Position numbers and translations under genes: made by a program. Below are positions 1 through 5,833 of a stretch of 7,775 nt of DNA, one piece after another. The notes beneath the pieces are model-generated. The model had not been told where the DNA came from and did not search any database. It saw nothing but the letters and a program-made list of their open reading frames with translations. The first letter of the stretch is position 1, and the number at the start of each line of letters is the position of its first letter. The DNA comes from an uncultured Ruminococcus sp. (GTDB lineage: Bacteria > Bacillota > Clostridia > Oscillospirales > Acutalibacteraceae), in assembly GCA_902762335.1 (NCBI GenBank), contig CACWNZ010000053.1:1-7775 (forward strand), in the 5' to 3' direction.

Positions 1-82
1 TCTGTATGAATTATAAATACAAAATGTGGAACTTATATGGAATACAAGTAAATAAAAAATGAATTGTATAAGGAATCCGTGT

Positions 83-112
83 GGAATATCGCCGTACGAA
101 TATAATATAATA
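83..112 (+). promoter_or_regulatory. Possible promoter of the spore-protein gene, sporulation sigma-factor type
   Basis: GGAATA (83-88), a 17-base spacer and TATAATA (106-112) resemble a forespore sigma-G/sigma-F promoter, whose usual form is roughly TGAATA, 17-18 bases, CATAMTA. The -10 element is one copy of a TATAA tandem repeat, so it also resembles a housekeeping -10, but no good TTGACA lies at the right distance. The gene downstream encodes an alpha/beta-type SASP, a class normally transcribed in the forespore by sigma-G, so such a promoter is expected. The match is imperfect and the region is very AT-rich, so this is a candidate only. It would give a leader of about 160 bases. Confidence 0.3.
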
Positions 113-125
113 TAATATAATATAA
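101..125. repeat. Pentanucleotide tandem repeat, five perfect TATAA copies
   Basis: Five uninterrupted copies of TATAA occupy 101-125. The tract lies about 160 bases upstream of the spore-protein start codon and overlaps the only reasonable promoter candidate there. Short perfect repeats of this kind can change copy number by replication slippage, which here would shift -10-like sequences relative to any upstream element. The repeat itself is seen directly; a regulatory effect is inference. Confidence 0.85.
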
Positions 126-215
126 ACAGAATTTACCTGCCGCGTCTTGTAATAATATCGCTGAAACTGAAAAAAATAATAACACAGTCCAAAAAGAAAG
201 AGGGCGTAAGACCAA

Positions 216-257
216 GGCTCCCGAGGGAGCGAAGGCGGTCGCGCTCCCTTCGGGGCT
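216..257 (+). promoter_or_regulatory. GC-rich hairpin in the leader of the spore-protein gene
   Basis: AGGGAGCG (224-231) pairs with CGCTCCCT (242-249) to give an 8-bp stem. Outer pairs between about 216-222 and 252-257 extend it across a bulge. The same GGGAGC segment (225-230) can pair instead with GCTCC(C) at 217-222 to form a tight alternative hairpin with a CGAG loop. No U-tract follows, so it is not an intrinsic terminator. It ends 11 bases before the ribosome binding site. It may stabilise the mRNA or affect translation. I recognise no known riboswitch in it. Confidence 0.5.
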
Positions 258-268
258 GTAAATAACAC

Positions 269-275
269 AAAGGAG
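269..275 (+). promoter_or_regulatory. Ribosome binding site of the spore-protein gene
   Basis: AAAGGAG sits 8 bases ahead of the ATG at 284. It is close to the full anti-16S complement and settles the start codon. Confidence 0.85.
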
Positions 276-283
276 TACAGGTC

Positions 284-484
284 ATGTCTAACAGCAATAA
301 TTCTAACTCTATCAACGTGCCTGAGGCAAGACAGGCAATGGAAAAGTTCAAGATGGAATGCGCCAACGAGGTCGGCGTAGATCTCAAGCAGGGCTACAAC
401 GGCGAGCTCACCTCCCGTCAGGCAGGCTCGGTAGGCGGTCAGATGGTCAAAAAGATGATCGAGGCATACGAGAGAAGTATGTGA
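284..484 (+). CDS. Alpha/beta-type small acid-soluble spore protein (SASP)
   Basis: This 66-residue protein is of the family that coats forespore DNA, shifts it to an A-like form, protects it from UV and chemical damage, and is degraded at germination as an amino-acid source. Both family signatures are visible. Residues 14-31 include EARQAMEKFKMECANEVGV, which contains the germination-protease (GPR) site with expected cleavage after Glu25. Residues 38-61 include the DNA-binding stretch LTSRQAGSVGGQMVKKMI. The first ten residues are Asn/Ser-rich and variable, as is common, and the length is normal for the family. The residue after the GPR cut is Cys26, where Ile, Phe, Val or Leu is more usual. 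The gene appears monocistronic, has a long structured leader, and converges on glnN. Its presence implies a spore-forming organism. Forespore-specific expression is expected from the family but not proven here. Confidence 0.95.
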   Translation: MSNSNNSNSINVPEARQAMEKFKMECANEVGVDLKQGYNGELTSRQAGSVGGQMVKKMIEAYERSM

Positions 485-531
485 TCCCGCTTTTGCAGAC
501 AAAATAAAAACCGCGGGTCTTCTATGACCTG

Positions 532-572
532 AAAAAAGGCACGGCTGCCCCTTATGACGGGACTGCCGTGCC
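532..572 (-). terminator. Intrinsic terminator of glnN
   Basis: Read on the minus strand, GGCACGGC (572-565) and GCCGTGCC (545-538) form an 8-bp GC-rich stem. Partial inner pairing (GGG/CCC) occurs in the loop, and six T follow (537-532). It begins 19 bases after the glnN stop codon. On the plus strand the hairpin is preceded by A's but not followed by T's, so it is a poor terminator for the spore-protein gene, for which I see no convincing U-tract hairpin of its own. Confidence 0.85.
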
Positions 573-591
573 GTATCATTATTGAAATATC

Positions 592-2682
592 TTATACGCT
601 GAAGAGCATAGTGCCGTATGAAGGATAGGGCCAATGCTTTGCCGACATATTGGATTCCATTTCGTCAGCTACCGCGCGGAGTTCCTGCATAGCTGAGAGG
701 ACGTTATCCTTATAATAAACCGCGCTCTCGGCAACTCCGTCTACGTCCCTTGCGCCGACTACCGCCTTGTCAAGAACGTCTATCTTCTTTGCAAAGCAGG
801 CAAGCAGCGTTGAGAGCTTTTTGAGAAGCTCCGTCTCCGCCGTCGCGGTCAGCTCGGGATCTACCGACCTTAAAAGCACCGCCGTTTCGGCAAGCTCCTT
901 TATATAAGCCGATACCGCAGGGAAAATATCCTTCTTTGCCATATCGAGCGCCGTGAGAGCCTCTATATTGATTATCTTGGAGTAGTTCTCAAGGATTATC
1001 TCCGTTCTTGATCTCAGTTCTACCTCGGTATAAATGCCGTGTTTGCCGAAAAGCCTGATATTCTTTTCGTCGGTGTAGTGAGGGAGCGCGTCGGGAAGGG
1101 TCCTGTAATTGAGAAGTCCCCTCTTCTCCGCCTCGGCTACCCATTCCTCGGAGTAGTTATCGCCGTTGAAGATTATCCTCTTGTGCTCCCTGAGGGTCTT
1201 TCTTACAAGCTCCTCGGCGGCGTCCTTTATATCGCCCTCTGCCTTTTCAAGCTCGTCGGCAAAATCGCACAGAGCATCGGCAACTATAGTATTGAGAATA
1301 GTATTCGTACAGGCGACGTTTTCGGAAGAGCCTACGCTTCTGAACTCGAACTTATTGCCCGTGAAGGCGAAGGGTGAGGTACGGTTGCGGTCCGAGGTAT
1401 CCTTTACGAAGTTGGGCAGAACGTCCGCGTTGGTCTTCATAATGGGCGCGTCCTTCTTCTTGTACTCCTCGTTATACATTATTGAACGCAGGACCTCTGT
1501 CAGCTCGTCCCCGAGATACATAGAGATAATAGCGGGGGGCGCTTCGGCGGCGCCGAGTCTGTGGTCGTTGCCCGCGCTTGCGGCGGCTATCCTGAGAAGA
1601 TCCTGATGCTCGTCCACAGCCTTGATGACTGCCGCAAGTATTACAAGAAACAGCGTGTTCTCTCTGGGATTCTTTGACGGGTCGAGGAGATTCCTGCCCG
1701 TATTTGTAGACATAGCCCAATTGTTATGCTTGCCCGAGCCGTTTACGCCGGCAAAGGGCTTTTCGTGCAGAAGGCAGACAAGTCCGTGCTTGTCGGCTAT
1801 ATCCTTCATCGTAGCCATTGTAAGCTGGTTATGGTCGGTAGCTATATTTGAAGAATCGAAAACGGGCGCAAGCTCATGCTGTGCGGGCGCGACCTCGTTA
1901 TGCTTGGTCTTGGCGTAAATGCCGTATTTCCACAGAGCCTCGTCAAGCTCCTTCATATAGGCTGATACTCTCGGCTTTATCGTGCCGAAATAGTGGTCGT
2001 CAAGTTCCTGTCCCTTGGGGGGTCTTGCGCCGAAAAGAGTTCTGCCGCAGTATATGAGATCCTTGCGCTGCTTGAATATCTCCTTATCTATAAGAAAATA
2101 CTCCTGCTCGGGTCCGAGCGTCGTAATTACCCTCTCGGATACGGTATCGCCGAAAAGGCGGAGTATCCTGAGCGCCTGTACGTTCATGACCTCCATAGAA
2201 CGCAGAAGCGGGGTCTTTTTATCGAGTATCTCGCCCGTATAGGAGCAGAACGCGGTAGGAATACAGAGTGAGCCGTCCTTAATAAACGCGTATGAGCTGG
2301 GATCCCACGCTGTATAGCCCCTTGCCTCAAAGGTAGCTCTGATACCGCCCGAGGGAAAGCTTGAAGCGTCGGGCTCGCCCTTTATAAGCTCCTTGCCCGA
2401 AAACTCCATTATTACGCCGCCGCCCTCTACGGGTGTGATAAAGCTGTCGTGCTTTTCGGCGGTAATGCCCGTCATGGGCTGAAACCAATGGGTATAGTGC
2501 GTAGCGCCGTGCTCAAGCGCCCATTCCTTCATTGAATGCGCCACAACGTTTGCAACGCTGACGTCAAGGGTCCTGCCCTCCTCAATGGTCTTTTTGAGCG
2601 CCTTATAGGTAGGCTTGGGAAGGCGCTCCCTCATTGCCGCGTCGTTGAACACCAGACTGCCGAATATCTTGGGTACGTTCAT
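592..2682 (-). CDS. glnN: Glutamine synthetase, type III
   Basis: This cytoplasmic enzyme condenses glutamate and ammonium at the cost of ATP to form glutamine, a main entry point for nitrogen. The 696-residue length and the motifs identify the large GSIII family rather than GSI (about 450 residues). Visible signatures are the GSIII N-terminal region with SSFPSGGIRATFEARGYTAWD (107-127), the metal/glutamate-site motif GPEQEYF (190-196), HNEVAPAQHELAPVF (261-275), NGSGKHNNW (314-322), RNRTSPFAF (432-440) and FEFRSVGSSEN (445-455). A long helical C-terminal region ends in WPYPSYGTMLF (684-694). The open frame extends 15 codons further upstream, but the start at 2682 is preferred: GGAGAGG lies 5 bases before it, the protein then starts MNVPKIFGSLVFND as in the family, and the longer start would fall in the leader terminator's U-tract region. 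It is transcribed alone from a strong promoter through a leader attenuator. No catalytic motif is missing. Confidence 0.97.
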   Translation of the reverse strand: MNVPKIFGSLVFNDAAMRERLPKPTYKALKKTIEEGRTLDVSVANVVAHSMKEWALEHGATHYTHWFQPMTGITAEKHDSFITPVEGGGVIMEFSGKELIKGEPDASSFPSGGIRATFEARGYTAWDPSSYAFIKDGSLCIPTAFCSYTGEILDKKTPLLRSMEVMNVQALRILRLFGDTVSERVITTLGPEQEYFLIDKEIFKQRKDLIYCGRTLFGARPPKGQELDDHYFGTIKPRVSAYMKELDEALWKYGIYAKTKHNEVAPAQHELAPVFDSSNIATDHNQLTMATMKDIADKHGLVCLLHEKPFAGVNGSGKHNNWAMSTNTGRNLLDPSKNPRENTLFLVILAAVIKAVDEHQDLLRIAAASAGNDHRLGAAEAPPAIISMYLGDELTEVLRSIMYNEEYKKKDAPIMKTNADVLPNFVKDTSDRNRTSPFAFTGNKFEFRSVGSSENVACTNTILNTIVADALCDFADELEKAEGDIKDAAEELVRKTLREHKRIIFNGDNYSEEWVAEAEKRGLLNYRTLPDALPHYTDEKNIRLFGKHGIYTEVELRSRTEIILENYSKIINIEALTALDMAKKDIFPAVSAYIKELAETAVLLRSVDPELTATAETELLKKLSTLLACFAKKIDVLDKAVVGARDVDGVAESAVYYKDNVLSAMQELRAVADEMESNMSAKHWPYPSYGTMLFSV

Positions 2683-2687
2683 ATTTT

Positions 2688-2694
2688 CCTCTCC
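2688..2694 (-). promoter_or_regulatory. Ribosome binding site deciding the glnN start
   Basis: GGAGAGG on the minus strand is 5 bases from the ATG at 2682. The alternative upstream ATG at 2727 has no such site and lies in the U-rich stretch of the leader terminator. Confidence 0.85.
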
Positions 2695-2707
2695 GTTTCT
2701 GTAATAG

Positions 2708-2761
2708 TAAAAAAGAGAAAAAGGCACCGTAGGATGATATGTCTCAACCTACAGCGCCTTT
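2708..2761 (-). terminator. Intrinsic terminator hairpin inside the glnN leader (attenuator)
   Basis: On the minus strand AAAGGCGCTGTAGG (2761-2748) pairs along its whole length with CCTACGGTGCCTTT (2733-2720), giving 14 consecutive pairs including two G-U. After a U-U mismatch, TGA/TCA adds three more pairs, closing a six-base loop GACATA (2743-2738). A T-rich tract with only two C interruptions follows (about 2722-2708). The structure lies between the promoter and the glnN start codon, so transcription reaching glnN must read through it. That placement is the hallmark of attenuation rather than of an end-of-gene terminator. No other gene ends here: the neighbour on the other side is divergent. 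Confidence 0.82.
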
Positions 2762-2766
2762 GCTGT
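2751..2766 (-). promoter_or_regulatory. Candidate antiterminator hairpin with six-base loop, glnN leader
   Basis: ACAGC (2766-2762) and GCTGT (2755-2751) form a 5-bp stem closing the hexaloop AAAGGC, with a possible outer extension of AAC/GTT. The loop and the 3' strand together make up 11 of the 14 bases of the terminator's 5' arm, so this hairpin and the full terminator cannot coexist. RNA targets of ANTAR-domain antiterminators (for example EutV) are hairpins with six-base loops having A at position 1 and G at position 4, and this loop has both. A second hexaloop hairpin follows directly (2750-2731), but its loop GACATA lacks A1 and G4, so the match is partial. No ANTAR gene is in the window. 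Confidence 0.5.
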
Positions 2767-2776
2767 CGTTGATAAA

Positions 2777-2805
2777 ATTATACTCTTGAGAAAAAATATT
2801 GTCAA
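2777..2805 (-). promoter_or_regulatory. glnN promoter, perfect housekeeping consensus
   Basis: On the minus strand TTGACA (2805-2800), a 17-base spacer and TATAAT (2782-2777) match the sigma-A consensus at all twelve positions with optimal spacing. Initiation is expected near 2770-2766, at the very start of the first leader hairpin. This leaves no room for a further upstream RNA element in the transcript. Confidence 0.9.
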
Positions 2806-2894
2806 TACTCCATTTTTTCCCATTACGGCTTTTCGTTATCGGTTACATTTTTTCGGTATTTGATTACAAAAAAATAGCTAAGTTGCAACAACTC

Positions 2895-2923
2895 TTGCCT
2901 TATTCGGGTTTACAGTTTATAAT
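2895..2923 (+). promoter_or_regulatory. Probable promoter of the two-domain transferase gene
   Basis: TTGCCT (2895-2900), a 17-base spacer and TATAAT (2918-2923) form a good sigma-A type promoter (4 of 6 and 6 of 6). A second TATAAT overlaps at 2925-2930 with less suitable spacing. Initiation near 2930 would give a leader of about 85 bases. No terminator-like hairpin is seen in it. Confidence 0.65.
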
Positions 2924-3015
2924 ATATAATAAATTCGGAAAGTTGAATTTGAATGTGGAATTCGGAGTAGCGGCAGCCGGAAGAAGTGAATAATGAATAG
3001 TTAAGGACGGAGAGA

Positions 3016-5781
3016 ATGATGTCTAAGAGCTTTTTTTACAGCATAAATCTGTTGATAAAAAGCGACTCGCATCTTGAGAAGGCGATCGCTTCGGTAATAT
3101 CGGACGAGAGCTATTTTATCGAGAACGTGCAGCTCATACTGATAGATACTGTTTGCAGTGAGCTGAGCATGGAGATATGCGCGGAATACAATAAAAAATA
3201 CCCCGATAATATATGGTTTGTAGACGCACAGGGCAAAAACGCGGCGGGAGCATATAACGATGCAAAAACGCTGTGCCTCGGCAAATATATCGCCTATATC
3301 GATAATTACGGCGAATATTCAAAAAAGGCGCTTTCGTCGCTCAACGCAAGGCTGCTGAAGTCGTGCAGGATACCCGTGCTGTGTATGCAGCCGATGATCT
3401 CGCCGACGGGCGAGGAGGAACGCCCCTATACCGATCTGAACGGTACGGGGATAATCAGGCTCAAGGAGGAGCCCGATAAGTTCATTCCCCTGCTCGGGTG
3501 CTGCCTGTTCAATAAAAAAACGGCGGATCAGCTCAGCTTTGACGAGAGCCTCGTGTTCCATGCGGACGTGAAATTCATTACCGAGGCGCTTATACAGACC
3601 TATTCATATCTATTCACCGACGAGCACAGATATACTACGCTTCAGCCTACCGAAAGAGAGCCGTTCAGGTATCAGCCGCAGTACAGCAGGGACTTCTACT
3701 CCCGCACTATGAGAGAGGTAATAGTTCCGATGATGATAAACTACCCCGGCTCGGTGCTTGCACAGTCGGTAATGCTCTATCTTATCTGTATGCGCTTTGC
3801 GCTGAATGAGGACGAGAGATATAAGCACGTTATAATAGGCAACTATATAGACGACTTCTTTGAGAGAGTGTCCGAGGCGCTGAGATATATCGAGGATCCC
3901 GTGATACTTAACAAAAAAATATACAGACGATGCGGACTTGACGAGGAAATGAGCTTCCGCTTTTTAAGACTGAAATACAGACAGCCCGACCTTGAGCCGC
4001 AGATAGACCTTGTAAGCCCCAAGGAAAAAGTAGAAAAAAGCTATTACAACGAATGCACCATGCTCGTAAAGACTACCCTGAGCGGCGAGATGAGAGCGCA
4101 TTATAAAAACGCCCTGATAGGCTCGTCAAGAGAGATCACCGCGGATATAAGATCACTGAACTACGATAAGGACGGCATTTATGCCGACGCGGTGCTGAAC
4201 GGCTGTTCGTTTATCGAAAGCAGGGAGCTTCAGGTGTTCGTGAATATAAACGGCGAACGCTTTTCGGTAGTTCCGTCGCAGGTATATACCATAAAGAAAT
4301 ACTTTGACGTACCCTTTATAAGAAGATATGCGTTCAGCTTTTTTATGCCCGTCAGCAGCGGAAAGACCATGGATACCGCCTTTATAACCGTAAAGTACAG
4401 GAATCTTTCCTTCCGCGTGGGTCTTACCTTCAACGGGATACACGCGAAGCTCTCTACAAAAATAAAGAGCAGCTATTGGACTTTTCTTGACAGGGTGCTG
4501 CTGTATGACCGCAAAAACCAATCTCTTACCGTAAGAGAGGCAACGGGCAGCCTGCTGAGAGCCTGCGAGAGCAAATTCCTTCAGGAGGCGGGAGAATACG
4601 CTTCTCTGCCCGAGGCGGTGCATTACCGTCAGCTGAGAAAGAACGTTCGCAGCGATATTGAAGAAAAGGTCGGCGGAAAAATAATACTTTTCTATGACGA
4701 AACGGGCATAAACGGCAACGGGAATATTCTTTTCAGATATTTCTCCGAGAATAAGAACAATGACGACCTTGAGGTGTATTTTTCTGCGCCTAAGGGCGAC
4801 GATGCATATAACTATCTTACGGGAGAGCAGTTCGAGCACGTTATCGAGACGGGCTCAAGGCGCTCAAAGCAGCTTGCCCTCGCCGCCGACGTGATAGTCG
4901 CTACGGACTGCGACGTTTATGAATCGCTGCGCTTTACCGAAAAGGATATACTATTTCTCAAGGACCTTATGAACGCGTCAGTCGTATCGGTCAAGAACTT
5001 CTTTATTACCTACGCTTCGGCTCAGTTCGAGAACAGACTAAGAGACAACACACAGCTTTATCTGTGCGCGTCAATGCGTGAGCGTGAGCAGCTGCTCAGA
5101 GGGGTATACGACTACGACGAGAGCGTGATAAAGACGACGGGCTATCCCATGCTCGATACCCTGACAGACGAGCATGAAAGGCTTATCCTCATAGCCCCCG
5201 GCGACAGACGGCAGTTCTGCATTTATGAGAATTCCGAATACTACCGCTTCTCCGACAGCCGTTTTTTCAAGCTGTATAACGATCTGCTGATAGATCCGGC
5301 GCTTCACGAGGCGCTTAAAAAATTCGGCTACAGGATAGCGCTTATGCTGCCCTTCCCTGTCGAAAAATATCTTCAGCTTTTCCATAACGACGAGCTCGTC
5401 ACGCTGTATCAGACCACGGAGCATAACGAAACGGAGCTTGTAAAAAGGGCGGCTGTCATAGTTACCGATACCTCAGAGCTTCAGTACCGCTTTGCCTATC
5501 TCAACAAGCCCGTCGTATATTATTTCCCCCATGACCTGCCCGTAGCTCAGGAGCTGAAAAACGAGGGGCTTGCGAAAACGAGCCTCGGCAGAATGTTCTT
5601 TGAGCGCGACAAGCTCACGGCGCATCTAATAAAGGAAATGGAAGGCGGCTTTATACAGCCCGATACCTATTCCGCTATGGTATCGGAATTCTTCGCTCAC
5701 CGTGACGGCGCAAGCTGCAGCAGAGCCTTTGACGAAATAATGAAGGTGCTTGCTTCGCAGCCGCCCGCAAACAAACAATAA
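3016..5781 (+). CDS. Two-domain transferase-like protein: GT2-like N-terminus, TagB/TagF-like C-terminus
   Basis: The 921-residue soluble protein has three parts. Residues about 5-210 look like a GT-A family 2 glycosyltransferase: NAAGAYNDAKTLCLGKYIAYID (75-96) fits the stretch leading to the DXD motif. Residues about 355-480 are beta-rich, like spacer domains seen between GT2 and TagF modules. Residues about 555-890 resemble CDP-glycerol glycerophosphotransferases (TagB/TagF, GT-B fold): LYLCASMREREQL (681-693), GYPMLDTL (709-716), LILIAPGD (723-730) and VIVTDTSELQYRFAYLNKPVVYY (814-836). Such enzymes build teichoic-acid-like polymers or decorate surface glycans at the inner membrane face. 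Key motifs look altered: DNY replaces DXD at 96-98, the usual HG motif of the TagF half is not visible near 655-670, and TDTSE replaces TDYSS. Activity and substrate are therefore unknown. No signal peptide or membrane segment is evident. Either ATG at 3016 or 3019 could start it (AAGGACGGAG precedes). It is a single-gene unit with its own promoter and terminator. Confidence 0.8.
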   Translation: MMSKSFFYSINLLIKSDSHLEKAIASVISDESYFIENVQLILIDTVCSELSMEICAEYNKKYPDNIWFVDAQGKNAAGAYNDAKTLCLGKYIAYIDNYGEYSKKALSSLNARLLKSCRIPVLCMQPMISPTGEEERPYTDLNGTGIIRLKEEPDKFIPLLGCCLFNKKTADQLSFDESLVFHADVKFITEALIQTYSYLFTDEHRYTTLQPTEREPFRYQPQYSRDFYSRTMREVIVPMMINYPGSVLAQSVMLYLICMRFALNEDERYKHVIIGNYIDDFFERVSEALRYIEDPVILNKKIYRRCGLDEEMSFRFLRLKYRQPDLEPQIDLVSPKEKVEKSYYNECTMLVKTTLSGEMRAHYKNALIGSSREITADIRSLNYDKDGIYADAVLNGCSFIESRELQVFVNINGERFSVVPSQVYTIKKYFDVPFIRRYAFSFFMPVSSGKTMDTAFITVKYRNLSFRVGLTFNGIHAKLSTKIKSSYWTFLDRVLLYDRKNQSLTVREATGSLLRACESKFLQEAGEYASLPEAVHYRQLRKNVRSDIEEKVGGKIILFYDETGINGNGNILFRYFSENKNNDDLEVYFSAPKGDDAYNYLTGEQFEHVIETGSRRSKQLALAADVIVATDCDVYESLRFTEKDILFLKDLMNASVVSVKNFFITYASAQFENRLRDNTQLYLCASMREREQLLRGVYDYDESVIKTTGYPMLDTLTDEHERLILIAPGDRRQFCIYENSEYYRFSDSRFFKLYNDLLIDPALHEALKKFGYRIALMLPFPVEKYLQLFHNDELVTLYQTTEHNETELVKRAAVIVTDTSELQYRFAYLNKPVVYYFPHDLPVAQELKNEGLAKTSLGRMFFERDKLTAHLIKEMEGGFIQPDTYSAMVSEFFAHRDGASCSRAFDEIMKVLASQPPANKQ

Positions 5782-5782
5782 C

Positions 5783-5833
5783 AAAAAGGACACGGCAGTC
5801 TCATCTAAAGAGAACGCCGTGTCCCGTTTTTTT
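5783..5833. terminator. Bidirectional intrinsic terminator
   Basis: GGACACGGC (5788-5796) and GCCGTGTCC (5816-5824) form a 9-bp stem, with an inner TCTC/GAGA helix in the loop. Seven T (5827-5833) follow on the plus strand and five A (5783-5787) precede it. It therefore terminates the plus-strand transferase gene and also the minus-strand operon converging from the right, whose last stop codon overlaps the T-tract. Confidence 0.9.

Larger units (their letters stand above)
2683..3015. other. Divergent intergenic region between glnN and the transferase gene
   Basis: This 333-base gene-free stretch holds the glnN leader and promoter (2683-2805), then about 90 bases of T- and A-rich sequence. 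An 8-base palindrome GTTGCAAC (2882-2889) follows, then the promoter and 5' untranslated region of the transferase gene. The two -35 elements are about 90 bases apart and point away from each other. I see no convincing coding sequence: the short open frames here lack ribosome binding sites and recognisable protein character. Confidence 0.7.

Noticed and set aside
486..517. Possible SASP terminator, CCCGC pairing with GCGGG
   Set aside because: Only five pairs with a 22-base loop and no T-tract on the plus strand, so it is too weak to call.
11..634. 207-residue open frame on the minus strand covering the SASP gene and its leader
   Set aside because: It is antisense to a clear SASP gene, has no family resemblance, and its C-terminal part is composed of translated AT repeats.
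2683..2727. N-terminal extension of glnN by 15 codons
   Set aside because: It lacks a ribosome binding site, starts within the terminator U-tract and hairpin region, and is not part of the GSIII family's N-terminus; the ATG at 2682 has a strong site.
2708..2770. Glutamine riboswitch or T-box in the glnN leader
   Set aside because: The leader from the predicted start to the terminator is only about 60 bases. It has no T-box sequence and no glutamine-aptamer layout that I can see, and the known glutamine aptamers are mainly cyanobacterial or phage.
2799..2993. 64-residue open frame in the divergent intergenic region
   Set aside because: It overlaps both promoters, has no ribosome binding site and consists of hydrophobic low-complexity translation of AT-rich sequence.
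4153..4839. 228-residue minus-strand open frame inside the transferase gene
   Set aside because: It is a shadow of a well-supported gene on the other strand, with no recognisable domain and no ribosome binding site evidence.
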